Part shown: positions 48,565 to 57,155 of the stretch, one piece after another | Layout: the number at the start of each line of letters is the position of its first letter | Numbering within the stretch: the stretch's first letter is position 1 | From: Clostridia bacterium | GTDB taxonomy: Bacteria; Bacillota; Clostridia; Oscillospirales; Acutalibacteraceae | Assembly (NCBI GenBank): GCA_030532035.1 | Contig: JAUNLX010000002.1 | Coordinates: 1 to 64,000 of the forward strand | Length of the DNA stretch: 64,000 nucleotides | Reading direction: 5' to 3' | The notes under the pieces: model-generated | Told to the model about the DNA's origin: nothing | What the model saw: only the letters and a program-made list of their open reading frames with translations | Database searches by the model: none | Translations under genes and position numbers: made by a program

Positions 48565-49266
48565 TTATAAAGGAGATTTTTTTATTTTTGAATATGCTCG
48601 AGGATATTTAGTTGGCGAATCTTTAATTTTGTTGATAATTATGAGATTTCTTTGCCCAATTTCTGTTAAATCAAAGGAAGCTCTTTCCACAGTTTTACCA
48701 CCCAATAAGGAAATTGCCTTTTTACTATCAATAAGTTCTTTCTCTGCGTCTGGCCCTTTATAAGCTATAAAAGTTCCCTGTATTTTGACTAAGGGTAGAG
48801 CGAGTTCAGAAAGTATATTTAATGGAGCAACGGCACGAGAAACGACATAATCAAATTCATTTCTATTCTTTGTAGCATAATCTTCAGCGCGGGCATGAAT
48901 AATTTTTCCCGATAAATCTAATTCATCTAAGAAGTATTGAACGCAATTTAGCTTTTTTAAGGTTGAATCTAAAAAAGAAATTTGCAAATCTGGTCTGAGT
49001 ATAAGAAGTGGAAGTCCTGGAAAACCTCCACCTGTGCCTAAATCTAATACAGAGCTTCCTTTGTTGAGGTCTAAAGCTCTAAATAATAGCAGGCTATCTA
49101 TAATATGTTTGAATAATATCTGATCAGGCTCTGTTATTGCAGTTAAATTTATTTTTTTATTTGTCTCTATTATTAGCGAAATTAAATTTTCAAATTTTTC
49201 GGCTTGTGAGTTTGAAATTTCTAAATGAAGAGAATTTTGAAAGGCTTTAATTATATCATCCCTCAT
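48565..49266 (-). CDS. rsmG: 16S rRNA (guanine527-N7)-methyltransferase
   Basis: 233 residues. SAM-dependent methylase that modifies G527 of 16S rRNA. SAM motif [16 protein letters not shown]-terminal NKKINLTAI, then [12 protein letters not shown]. Overlaps mnmG upstream by 11 bases. Loss of this gene gives low-level streptomycin resistance in other bacteria. Confidence 0.95.
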   Translation of the reverse strand: MRDDIIKAFQNSLHLEISNSQAEKFENLISLIIETNKKINLTAITEPDQILFKHIIDSLLLFRALDLNKGSSVLDLGTGGGFPGLPLLILRPDLQISFLDSTLKKLNCVQYFLDELDLSGKIIHARAEDYATKNRNEFDYVVSRAVAPLNILSELALPLVKIQGTFIAYKGPDAEKELIDSKKAISLLGGKTVERASFDLTEIGQRNLIIINKIKDSPTKYPRAYSKIKKSPL

Positions 49267-51142
49267 TATTCATTCTCCTCATTTTTTCAAAATAAACGAT
49301 AAGAACATTTATATCTGCAGGTGTAACTCCAGAAATTCTGCCCGCTTGACCGATATTTAGAGGTCTAATCTTATTTAATTTTTCAACAGCTTCCAGTCGT
49401 AAATTGGTTATATCTTCATAATTTATATTTTCTGGAATTTTCATATTTTCAAGTCTTCTCATTTGTGCAATTCGAGAAGACTCTCTTTTGAGATAACCCT
49501 CATATTTAATATTTATATCAATTTGTTGTTGCACTTCGTCTGGCAATTCTGGTCTATTTGGATCAAATGGTGCTAAAAGAGAATAATTGAGTTCTGGTCG
49601 CTTGATGGCATCATATAATCTCAATCCGCTTTTAAGGGGGTCTGTTCCACGTGAAACAAAAAAGTCATTTATTTCTTTTTTTGGAGACAACATAACTGAT
49701 TTTAAGCGTTTAGTTTCTCTTTCAATTAGCTCTTTTTTCTTTAATAACAACTCGTAAGAATCGTCATCTATCAAACCAAGTTGATGTCCTATTGGCATAA
49801 GGCGAAAATCAGCATTATCCTGCCTTAAAACCAATCTATATTCAGAGCGAGAAGTCATCATTCTATATGGATCCATACAACCTTCGGTTACTAAATCATC
49901 AATTAAGGTTCCAATGTATGAACTTGCCCGATCTAAAATTAAAGGCTCTTTACCTGAAAGCTTGAGTGCGGCATTTACTCCCGCAACAAAGCCTTGTACA
50001 GCAGCTTCTTCGTAACCACTCGAGCCATTAAATTGTCCGGCGCCGTAGAGTCCGGGATAATCTAAAAATTCTAATGTGGGTTTCAAACTCAAAGGGTCGA
50101 CGCAGTCATACTCTATAGCATATGCAGGTCGCATAACTTCAGCATTTTCCAAACCGGGAATCGTTCTAAGTGCCTGCAGTTGAACGTCTTCAGGCAAAGA
50201 TGAAGAAAATCCTTGAATATACATTTCCTCTGTATTCAGACCACAGGGTTCTATAAATAATTGATGTCTTTTTTTATTTGAAAATCTAACAATTTTATCT
50301 TCTATAGACGGACAATATCTTGCTCCTATTCCCTCGATTTTTCCAGAGTACATAGGGGAACGATCCAAATTGTTTAGAATAATCTTTTTTGTATCGTCAT
50401 TAGTATAAGTCAAATGACAGACAACTTTGTTTGGAGAAGGCTCTTTTGTACGAAAAGAAAATTTAACAGAATCTTTGTCTCCTTTTTGGACTTCAAGATT
50501 TGTAAAGTCAATAGAGCGACGGTTTACTCTTGGCGGTGTTCCAGTTTTGAATCTGCGAAGAGGTAGATTTAATTTTTTTAAAGCACTTGATAGTTCTGTT
50601 GCTGCAAATAATCCGTCGGGACCACTGTCAATAGATACATCGCCGACATAAATTTTTCCACTCAAATAAGTTCCAGTTGCAATAATCACTGCTTTTGCAA
50701 GATACAGAGCCTCATATTTAGTCTTTAAATACCAATAACCATCTTCAAAGAAAAGATCAACAATTTCTGCCTGTTTTAAAAACAAATTTTCTTGTTTTTC
50801 TAAAACATTCTTCATATATTCCGAATATTTTCTGCGATCTTCTTGAGCTCTTGCAGAATGAATAGCGGGTCCTTTACCTAAATTGAGCGTTCTTCCCTGT
50901 AAAAGACAGGCATCAGCTGCCTTACCCATTTCGCCACCTAAAGCGTCTAATTCTTTTACAAGATGACCTTTTGAACTTCCACCAATTGATGGATTGCAGG
51001 GCATATTTCCGACACAGTCCAAATTCGTTGTAAATACTACAGTTTTTTTACCCATACGACAAGCTGCAAGCGATGCCTCAATTCCGGCATGACCTGCACC
51101 TATAACAGCAATATCAAATTTATCATATATAAATTTACTCAT
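49256..51142 (-). CDS. mnmG: tRNA uridine-5-carboxymethylaminomethyl modification enzyme MnmG
   Basis: 628 residues from ATG 51142. FAD-binding N-terminus [87 protein letters not shown] and C-terminal helical domain. Works with MnmE to build the cmnm5 group at tRNA wobble U34. Its start shares TAATG with the mnmE stop. A consensus parS site lies inside the gene (49643-49658). Confidence 0.97.
   Translation of the reverse strand: MSKFIYDKFDIAVIGAGHAGIEASLAACRMGKKTVVFTTNLDCVGNMPCNPSIGGSSKGHLVKELDALGGEMGKAADACLLQGRTLNLGKGPAIHSARAQEDRRKYSEYMKNVLEKQENLFLKQAEIVDLFFEDGYWYLKTKYEALYLAKAVIIATGTYLSGKIYVGDVSIDSGPDGLFAATELSSALKKLNLPLRRFKTGTPPRVNRRSIDFTNLEVQKGDKDSVKFSFRTKEPSPNKVVCHLTYTNDDTKKIILNNLDRSPMYSGKIEGIGARYCPSIEDKIVRFSNKKRHQLFIEPCGLNTEEMYIQGFSSSLPEDVQLQALRTIPGLENAEVMRPAYAIEYDCVDPLSLKPTLEFLDYPGLYGAGQFNGSSGYEEAAVQGFVAGVNAALKLSGKEPLILDRASSYIGTLIDDLVTEGCMDPYRMMTSRSEYRLVLRQDNADFRLMPIGHQLGLIDDDSYELLLKKKELIERETKRLKSVMLSPKKEINDFFVSRGTDPLKSGLRLYDAIKRPELNYSLLAPFDPNRPELPDEVQQQIDINIKYEGYLKRESSRIAQMRRLENMKIPENINYEDITNLRLEAVEKLNKIRPLNIGQAGRISGVTPADINVLIVYFEKMRRMNNEG
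49643..49658. promoter_or_regulatory. Consensus parS site inside mnmG
   Basis: TGTTCCACGTGAAACA is an exact match to the ParB consensus TGTTNCACGTGAAACA, about 1.1 kb from the variant site at 48522. Confidence 0.92.
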
Positions 51143-52500
51143 TATTTTCCCACGCAAAATTCATTAAAAATTTCATCAACTACAGCTTTTGTAGCCTTTT
51201 CTCCTTTAAGTTCTAAAAGAGAGTCAATTGCCATATCTACCGAGAGATGAATAGCGTCAATTGAAAGACCAAAATTAAAAGCTGAAATTGCTTCATCTAA
51301 ATATTCTATCGCCTTTGTCAAGTTTTCTCTTTGTCTTTCATTTACTAAAAAAGCAGCAGAGGGATCGAAATCATTAGTCTTTAGAAGTTTAGAGAGAGCT
51401 TTTTCAAAAGAATCAAGTCCTGTTTTTTCTTTTGCTGAAATTAAAATGGGGTTAAAGTCTTTTAGCTTTTCTATGTCGATTTTCATTCCCAAATCAGTTT
51501 TATTTATTATTGTTAAAACGGTTTTTCCCTTGCAAAGCTCAAGAATTTTTAAATCTTCTTCATTTAATTTGTCGGAGCCGTCAAATATAGATATTATAAG
51601 TTCGGAAGACTCTATTTTTTTAACAGTAGCTTGAATGCCAATACTTTCAACAGGGTCGGAGCTATCTCTTATACCAGCTGTATCAGCAATTATAAGTGGA
51701 ATGTCTCCAACCATTATTCTGTCTTCTACTATATCACGCGTCGTGCCAGGAATATCAGTGATTATAGACCTTTCATATCCGCTTAGTAAATTCATTAAAG
51801 TAGATTTACCAACATTTGGTTTTCCTATAATAACAGCATGTATTCCGTCTTGTATAATTTTTCCGCTGTCATAATTTTTCTTGATTTTTTTTAATGCAGA
51901 AGAGACTTCAGAAATAGTTTTTATAATTTCTTCGTCAGCTAAATCCGGTAAATCTTCATCGGGATAATCAACATAAGCACCGATAGAAGCAGAGAGATGA
52001 GTTAAAATTTTATTATTTTCATCTATTTCTTTAGCGACATTTCCATTTAATGTTTGAAAGGCTGCATGAGCAACCGAAACAGAACTTGCATTGATTAAAG
52101 TCATTAGAGCTTCGGCTTTTTCAAGCGAAAGTCTACCATTTACATAGGCTCTTTTTGAAAACTCTCCACGCTGTGCAAGAGTTGCTCCAGAATTAATAAG
52201 TAAAGAAACAATTTCTTTTAATAAAACAACACTGCCATGACAAGAAAATTCAACGACATCTTCACCAGTGTAACTGTTTCCATCTTTAAAAACAGTCGCT
52301 ATGACTTTATCAATTTTTTGACCATTCTTAATTATATATCCCAAAGAAGATTCATAACCTTGCAGTGAAGAGAGTGGTTTCTCTGAAACAGCCAAGAAAA
52401 CTTTATCGGCAATTTCAATGGCCTGTGGACCGGAAAGCCGAATTACGCCAATACCTGCAGGTGCAAGAGCTGTTGATATAGCTACTATTGTTGAATTCAT
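51142..52500 (-). CDS. mnmE: tRNA modification GTPase MnmE
   Basis: 452 residues. N-terminal tetrahydrofolate-binding domain, helical domain, inserted Ras-like G domain ([34 protein letters not shown]), and the C-terminal CVGK that carries the catalytic cysteine. Forms the MnmEG complex. The start is at ATG 52500, with GAGG just upstream; a GTG at 52512 overlaps the previous stop. Confidence 0.96.
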   Translation of the reverse strand: MNSTIVAISTALAPAGIGVIRLSGPQAIEIADKVFLAVSEKPLSSLQGYESSLGYIIKNGQKIDKVIATVFKDGNSYTGEDVVEFSCHGSVVLLKEIVSLLINSGATLAQRGEFSKRAYVNGRLSLEKAEALMTLINASSVSVAHAAFQTLNGNVAKEIDENNKILTHLSASIGAYVDYPDEDLPDLADEEIIKTISEVSSALKKIKKNYDSGKIIQDGIHAVIIGKPNVGKSTLMNLLSGYERSIITDIPGTTRDIVEDRIMVGDIPLIIADTAGIRDSSDPVESIGIQATVKKIESSELIISIFDGSDKLNEEDLKILELCKGKTVLTIINKTDLGMKIDIEKLKDFNPILISAKEKTGLDSFEKALSKLLKTNDFDPSAAFLVNERQRENLTKAIEYLDEAISAFNFGLSIDAIHLSVDMAIDSLLELKGEKATKAVVDEIFNEFCVGK

Positions 52501-52508
52501 ATTTTGCC

Positions 52509-53873
52509 TCACGAAATTTTATTTGACAGGGCAAATTGCAAGACTTGATTTGCAACTGGAACAGCACTTGCATACCCTGATACACCTTCATTTTGTAACA
52601 CAACGACAATCGCCAAAGGAAGATCTTGTCTTTTTGAATATCCGACAAATAGCGAATGTGGTTTGTCGTTTGCGACTTCAGCAGTTCCCGTCTTTCCTGC
52701 CATTAAAAGATCAGGTAGTCGTCGATCTTTATAAAATTCAATAACATTTGTGCGGAGCATCATATCTAAAGTAGAGGCTACATTTGCGTCTAACATTTTT
52801 AAATTTTGTAATTTAGGAGCTCTGCTATCTTTTATTATTGTTGGTGCCACAGCAGTACCGTTATTTGCTATGGCGGACATTATCAAGCAGAGATGACAAG
52901 GATTAGCTAAAGTTGTATATTGACCGATGCCAGCCCAAGCTCTATCTATAGGATAGGCGTTAGATAAATCAAATTTACTTTTCGCAACTGGAATACCATT
53001 GACATAAATCCTTTTATTGAAATAAAGTTCTTCTGCCGTTTTCGTCAGTTGTTCATTGCCCAATTCTACTGCAAGACCAGCATAAGCAGTATTGCACGAA
53101 CGGCTAAAAGCTCTCTGAAAATCTACATTACCATGAACAGCATTACAATTTACATAACTACCTTTATGAAGAGTATAGCGACCTCTACAATCAAAAGAGC
53201 GATCGTCTATATCTTGGATATTTTCCAAAACGGAAGCGGTTGTAACTGTTTTAAAGGTAGAACCTGGAGTAAATACACCTGATAAAAATCTGTTGATGTA
53301 TATTCCCTCATATTTGCCAGTTTCATCCAGATTGAGATCATAGGGGGGATTTTCAGGATCAAAGGTTGGTGTCGATACCATGCAAAGAATTTCGCCAGTT
53401 TTGTAATTTATAATACCAACAGTACCCTTATTTTTACCCAAAGCTTTCAAGGCTTCATTTGACAAAGCAGCGTCAATGGTGAGTGTTAAATCGTGCTCAC
53501 CACCGTCTTTTTTCAATTTATAAATACCGTTAATATAGTCATATCCTATGAGTTGAGGTTTGAATGCAGTATGAGCACCAGTTGCTATAAAACCTTTTGA
53601 ATCTCCAACGGCATGTAGAGTAGATTTTCGTGTTGTAGGATCGGAAGAATACATCCTTTTTCCGTTTTTTGTTTCGGCTAAGACTTTTCCCTGCCTATCG
53701 TAAATGGTACCAGCGGAGACAAATTCTCCGTTGACATATAAATGATTATTTAATTTTAATGTTGCCCATCTTTTAGAATTTTGTGTTAATGTGACGCCTA
53801 AAAAGATGACGCCTACCATAAATAATATAATTAAGACGGAGAGCCATTTTGAACGATTAGAAATTCTATGCAT
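52509..53873 (-). CDS. Class B penicillin-binding protein (PbpA/FtsI-like transpeptidase)
   Basis: 454 residues from ATG 53873. One N-terminal membrane anchor (about 9-30), a short pedestal (about 40-125), and a transpeptidase domain with all three active-site motifs: S205-T-F-K208, S259-C-N261 and K394-T-G396. It lacks the long N-terminal dimerisation module of PBP2, like the small PbpA proteins paired with RodA/FtsW in actinobacteria and many clostridia. It cross-links peptidoglycan in partnership with the SEDS protein upstream, whose stop it overlaps. A longer reading to 53990 is rejected. Confidence 0.9.
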   Translation of the reverse strand: MHRISNRSKWLSVLIILFMVGVIFLGVTLTQNSKRWATLKLNNHLYVNGEFVSAGTIYDRQGKVLAETKNGKRMYSSDPTTRKSTLHAVGDSKGFIATGAHTAFKPQLIGYDYINGIYKLKKDGGEHDLTLTIDAALSNEALKALGKNKGTVGIINYKTGEILCMVSTPTFDPENPPYDLNLDETGKYEGIYINRFLSGVFTPGSTFKTVTTASVLENIQDIDDRSFDCRGRYTLHKGSYVNCNAVHGNVDFQRAFSRSCNTAYAGLAVELGNEQLTKTAEELYFNKRIYVNGIPVAKSKFDLSNAYPIDRAWAGIGQYTTLANPCHLCLIMSAIANNGTAVAPTIIKDSRAPKLQNLKMLDANVASTLDMMLRTNVIEFYKDRRLPDLLMAGKTGTAEVANDKPHSLFVGYSKRQDLPLAIVVVLQNEGVSGYASAVPVANQVLQFALSNKIS

Positions 53874-55119
53874 TTGACATCTTCTTTCTGATTTCTGAAA
53901 TATCTCGAAGCCAAGTTCTGTTATCGGCGGCTTTAATAAAAGCGAGCAACCCCCAACAGGAAATTGTACTTGAACCACCACGACTGACAAAAGGCAGGGT
54001 AACGCCCGTCATTGGAAGAAGATCGGTTACGCCAAAAACATTTAGAGAAACTTGAAACAAAAGCAAAAAACCAGCGCTACAACAAGCTATGGTATAAAAA
54101 GAAGAGCGAGCGCCGTTTGCGTTTCGGACAGAATGTATTGCGATAACAACAAAGCAGAATAATATTGTAAATCCGATTAAGATTCCAAATTCTTCACAGA
54201 CAAGGGCGAAAATTAAATCTTCTGCAGCGGCAAAAATATTTCTCAATTTTCCGTTTCCGATACCTAAACCGAGTAAACCGCCACTCGCTGAATATATAAG
54301 AGAACGAGTTTGCTGATACCCTCCTGAGTGTGGATATTCCCAAATATGACGGTAAACTGCAAATCGACGCATTACATAGTCCGATCTCACTAAAACAACT
54401 AAAGCGGCACCTAAAGCGGCGGATAAACAAATGAAAATAATAGTTCGAATATCTCCAGAGCGAAGAAAGGCCAAAACAACAAAGGTAAAAAAGAAGATAA
54501 GAGCGGTTCCAAGATCTCTCATTAAAAATAATAAAACAATTGTTGTTACAGAAAATAATATATATAAAGTCAAGCTTTTCTTTTGCTGAATTTTATCCAA
54601 ACTTGCAGCGCCGACAAAAATAAATGTAACTTTAATTAATTCGGCAGGCTGAATAGAAAGAGGACCTATAACAATCCAGTTATAAGCGCCATTAATATTT
54701 TTTGCAAAAATAAGAGTTATTATAAGCGTTATAATTGTACCTATAGCAAAGGGTATACGCAATTTTTCCGCTTTGTCAGGATTTTCCATAATTTTTAATA
54801 AAATAGGATAAATTATTATACCTATGATAAAAGCTGCAAATTGTTTTGCCAATAAACCAAAAGAAAAGGAAGCACTGATAACAATGGAAATTCCCGTAAG
54901 AAAAAAGGCGATACATTCTAAGGCATTACTTGATTTTGGAAAAAGAAAAGTTGATAAAAAAAGATAAAACCATTCAATAAAAATAAAAAGACCGGCAATA
55001 ATTAAAATTCCCGTTAAATTTTCCGGCTTTTTTAAAACGATTTGAGAGAAACTAAAAATTTGAAAAATCGTAATTAAAATCATTATGGGAGCCCATTTTA
55101 AGCTATTTAATATACGCAT
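53866..55119 (-). CDS. FtsW/RodA/SpoVE-family SEDS peptidoglycan glycosyltransferase
   Basis: 417 residues with about ten membrane segments. SEDS motifs: IGPLSIQPAELIKVTFI, the extracellular loop ending RSLIYSASGGLLGLGIGNGKLR (with the catalytic Asp region earlier), AAEDLIFALVCEEFG and TGVTLPFVSRGGSS near the C-terminus. Polymerises lipid II. It pairs with the class B PBP downstream. Start ATG 55119 shares TAATG with the FHA gene stop. Sequence cannot tell whether it serves elongation or division. Confidence 0.92.
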   Translation of the reverse strand: MRILNSLKWAPIMILITIFQIFSFSQIVLKKPENLTGILIIAGLFIFIEWFYLFLSTFLFPKSSNALECIAFFLTGISIVISASFSFGLLAKQFAAFIIGIIIYPILLKIMENPDKAEKLRIPFAIGTIITLIITLIFAKNINGAYNWIVIGPLSIQPAELIKVTFIFVGAASLDKIQQKKSLTLYILFSVTTIVLLFLMRDLGTALIFFFTFVVLAFLRSGDIRTIIFICLSAALGAALVVLVRSDYVMRRFAVYRHIWEYPHSGGYQQTRSLIYSASGGLLGLGIGNGKLRNIFAAAEDLIFALVCEEFGILIGFTILFCFVVIAIHSVRNANGARSSFYTIACCSAGFLLLFQVSLNVFGVTDLLPMTGVTLPFVSRGGSSTISCWGLLAFIKAADNRTWLRDISEIRKKMSNA

Positions 55120-55886
55120 TATTCATAGACCTCCCGACTCTCTAATTTTTTGAAGGTTATAATATTTGTACCAATTTTTATTTTATCATTGTTTTCTAAA
55201 GGCATTACGCAGTCAATTCTCCTACCGTTTAAGAAAGTTCCGTTAGAGGAATTGAGATCTTCAATAATCCAGTGATTTTTTTCAAATGATATCATTGCAT
55301 GAATTGGGGAAACACCGATTTTGGAAAGAGTAATAGAAGCATTTTTAGAACTGCCTAAGGTATACTCTTCAAGATTATTGAGCTTCATAGTTTCATCTTT
55401 TTGTGCAAAATCTAAATAATAGTTGTATTCTTTTTTCGTATTTTCTTGATCTTTTTCGTGTTTAGCATAGTCAATAATGACATCTGGATTATTGATGTTT
55501 TCAATAAACTTAAATGAAGCATTGCCAAAAGAAATAATATCTCCGTTTTCAATCTGTGCTTTTTTTTCTACCTTTTCTGGCCCGATAAAGGTTCCGGCAA
55601 GAGAGTTTGTGTCAACAACAAACCATTTTCCACGCCTCTTTGTCAAAACTGCGTGAAAACGAGAAACGGTTGTATATCCCAAAACAATATCACAGGCCTT
55701 ACTTCGCCCGATAGATATTTCGTAATTGTCTAACAAAATTTTATCAGAATTTAATTGATTAATTAAAAAAGCCAAGGGCTTTGTTTTTTCGTTACCACGC
55801 AACAAATTTATGGCACAACTCACAACTATGAAAATTGCAAGAGTGGGGAACAGATAGCGCCCTACAGAAGTCAAAAAAGCAGACAT
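55119..55886 (-). CDS. Membrane protein with two FHA domains
   Basis: 255 residues from ATG 55886 (GGGAGAA upstream). One N-terminal membrane segment (about 9-29), then two forkhead-associated domains. FHA1 (about 50-125) has the phosphothreonine-binding set: G60-R61-S62, S75-R-F-H78 and N94. FHA2 (about 170-245) keeps S193-P-I-H196 and N215-G but has G178-S179-S180, so the key arginine is missing. First gene of the FHA-SEDS-PBP cluster, which resembles the actinobacterial fhaB-rodA-pbpA arrangement. No Ser/Thr kinase or phosphatase is in the window. I infer a phospho-signal that recruits or controls the wall-synthesis pair. Confidence 0.88.
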   Translation of the reverse strand: MSAFLTSVGRYLFPTLAIFIVVSCAINLLRGNEKTKPLAFLINQLNSDKILLDNYEISIGRSKACDIVLGYTTVSRFHAVLTKRRGKWFVVDTNSLAGTFIGPEKVEKKAQIENGDIISFGNASFKFIENINNPDVIIDYAKHEKDQENTKKEYNYYLDFAQKDETMKLNNLEEYTLGSSKNASITLSKIGVSPIHAMISFEKNHWIIEDLNSSNGTFLNGRRIDCVMPLENNDKIKIGTNIITFKKLESREVYE

Positions 55887-56172
55887 TATATTTTCTCCCA
55901 AAGTAAATATAATCTATGTAAATAAAAGAGGTAAAATCGCTATAATAATACCATATTCAATGTGAAAACAAAAGAAAATGAAAGAGCGTACTCTTCAGAA
56001 AAACAAAAATATTCAAATTGACAAGCTTTTTTAACGGAAAACGCAAAATTATTAAAATTTTTTTGTTGAAAACGGCATTTGTTCATAAAACGGCAATAAT
56101 TATACAATAAAATAATTCAGAAATAGTTTTTAGTTTGTTACTAAATCGTACAGGCAAAGGAGAGGTTGGCAA

Positions 56173-56343
56173 ATGATTACTTTGACAGTTGTTTTTATAC
56201 TCATTATTGTTTTGAGCCTTTTGGCAGGAGTTGGTGTCTTGCTGGGAATTATTGCTCTTGCACTTCTTAATAACGGTTATGAATCCGCTTATGACGGTGC
56301 TGGTCGCAAAGCTTACAAAAAAAAGAACTTAAAAAAACAATAA
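56173..56343 (+). CDS. Small single-pass membrane protein
   Basis: 56 residues, too short for most ORF lists. It begins MITLTVVFILIIVLSLLAGV and has one long hydrophobic segment (about 3-32), followed by a polar Tyr/Gly stretch and a Lys-rich end (KKKNLKKQ), so the C-terminus faces the cytoplasm. Good Shine-Dalgarno AAAGGAGAGG 7 bases before the ATG, and a terminator after it, so it looks like a real gene. I do not recognise a family. The 286-base gap 55887-56172 ahead of it is AT-rich; TATACA (56101-56106) is a weak -10 candidate and nothing else is clear. Confidence 0.6.
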   Translation: MITLTVVFILIIVLSLLAGVGVLLGIIALALLNNGYESAYDGAGRKAYKKKNLKKQ

Positions 56344-56369
56344 AAGAAGTTATATAATTGATTAAATAA

Positions 56370-56399
56370 AGAGCAGCGATAAATTCGCTGTTCTTTTTT
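56370..56399 (+). terminator. Terminator of the small membrane protein gene
   Basis: AGAGCAGCGA (56370-56379) pairs with TCGCTGTTCT (56385-56394, one G-T pair) and is followed by TTTTTT. Confidence 0.8.
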
Positions 56400-56412
56400 G
56401 ATTTAGTTTGTA

Positions 56413-56580
56413 TTATTTGTATGTCGTTGGCGGTGTCCCACACATTATATTCATAGGATTATCTGAATCTGTCACTGTGTATTTAAGGGAGGTTTTCTCG
56501 AATACTATTTTTCTTTTTAAAACAGCGTAATAATATAAAAGAATCTTAAATACTATTACATCATAATCATCTTTTGCCAT
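56413..56580 (-). CDS. Small phage-type ORF, possibly the N-terminal part of a YjcQ-like protein
   Basis: 55 residues from ATG 56580, which has a very strong TTTAGGAGG site. The N-terminus MAKDDYDVIVFKILLYYYAVL resembles the start of small phage-encoded YjcQ-like proteins; the remainder (about 22-55) is short and ends MCGTPPTTYK. This family assignment is from memory of similar sequences and is weak. It is the last gene of the leftward island, downstream of the broken membrane-protein gene and the toxin pair. Confidence 0.45.
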   Translation of the reverse strand: MAKDDYDVIVFKILLYYYAVLKRKIVFEKTSLKYTVTDSDNPMNIMCGTPPTTYK

Positions 56581-56631
56581 TTAAACCTCCTAAAATTATG
56601 TACTAAAATTGAAATAAGCTCATTTTATTTT

Positions 56632-56835
56632 TTATTTATTAGAACAATCTATAACAAATTTAATCCCATAAGCAAAAATAATAAGTACCATTACAATCGC
56701 AATAGGTATCCAAATAGGAGCCAAGACCCAAAGCCAAGATCAATCGATATAACCTGTTAGCTTTAATGTGATAAAAATTAAACCTAAGGCTCCCGTTAAA
56801 CCAATTCCGCCTGTAGATTCGTTATTTTCTTTCAT
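56632..56835 (-). pseudogene. Phage-type small transmembrane protein gene with an in-frame TGA
   Basis: Read from ATG 56835 (AGAGGAGAAA upstream), the frame runs 67 codons to TAA at 56632. It has a Gly-rich start (MKENNESTGGIGLTGALGLI), a first hydrophobic segment, then ...TGYID-TGA-SWLWVLAPIWIP... and a second hydrophobic segment. The TGA at 56740-56742 (codon 32) sits where this family, the phage/prophage 'transmembrane Fragile-X-F' proteins, has tryptophan in IDWSW. A single TGG-to-TGA change is the simple explanation. The rest of the frame is intact, so the event is recent or the stop is read through. Confidence 0.7.
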
Positions 56836-56848
56836 TTTCTCCTCTCTA

Positions 56849-56874
56849 CTCAACTTTGCTCAACTCTACTCAAC
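56849..56874. repeat. Three CTCAAC repeats at exact 10-bp spacing (left array)
   Basis: CTCAAC occurs at 56849, 56859 and 56869, each separated by 4 bases (one helical turn per unit). The array lies directly upstream of the Shine-Dalgarno of the leftward small membrane-protein gene, where a regulator or recombinase could bind. Confidence 0.75.
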
Positions 56875-56891
56875 GCAAAAATCAGCAATAA

Positions 56892-56925
56892 AAAAGCACC
56901 TCTAACTTGTTTTGTTAGTGTGCTT
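56892..56925 (-). terminator. Terminator of the toxin-immunity pair
   Basis: Plus-strand AAGCAC (56894-56899) and GTGCTT (56920-56925) plus an inner CTAAC/GTTAG stem; on the minus strand the stem is followed by a T-run. Confidence 0.75.
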
Positions 56926-56932
56926 GAATAAA

Positions 56933-57154
56933 CTAATCTTCATAAAAATGATTTAAAACTTCTAGGGATCTACCATCTTGAACCCATTCTAACTTATCAT
57001 TTTTTTCAAATATAAACGCTGGGAGACCAACTAGATTTTCATTAGTTTCATCATAATTATAAACTGCAATATAAACATTTGAATCTTTAAAAACCCCTTG
57101 ATATTCAGCGGTTTCATATCCATGTTCCTTTGCATATTCTATAATTTTTTTCAT
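56933..57154 (-). CDS. Candidate immunity protein for the MuF-linked toxin
   Basis: 73 residues from ATG 57154 (a GTG three codons earlier is possible). Acidic, with alternating strand-like segments (KKIIEYAKEHGYETAEYQG, SNVYIAVYNYDETNENLVGLPAFIFE) and a charged end. No membrane segment and no recognised family. The start is one base past the toxin stop and a terminator follows, the usual place for the immunity gene of a polymorphic toxin. The immunity role is inferred from position, small size and acidic charge only. Confidence 0.6.
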   Translation of the reverse strand: MKKIIEYAKEHGYETAEYQGVFKDSNVYIAVYNYDETNENLVGLPAFIFEKNDKLEWVQDGRSLEVLNHFYED

Positions 57155-57155
57155 T

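Noticed and set aside
56740..56742. TGA read as tryptophan throughout the genome
   Set aside because: TGA ends several core genes in the window (hisS, metQ, metN, mltG), so a global code change is excluded.
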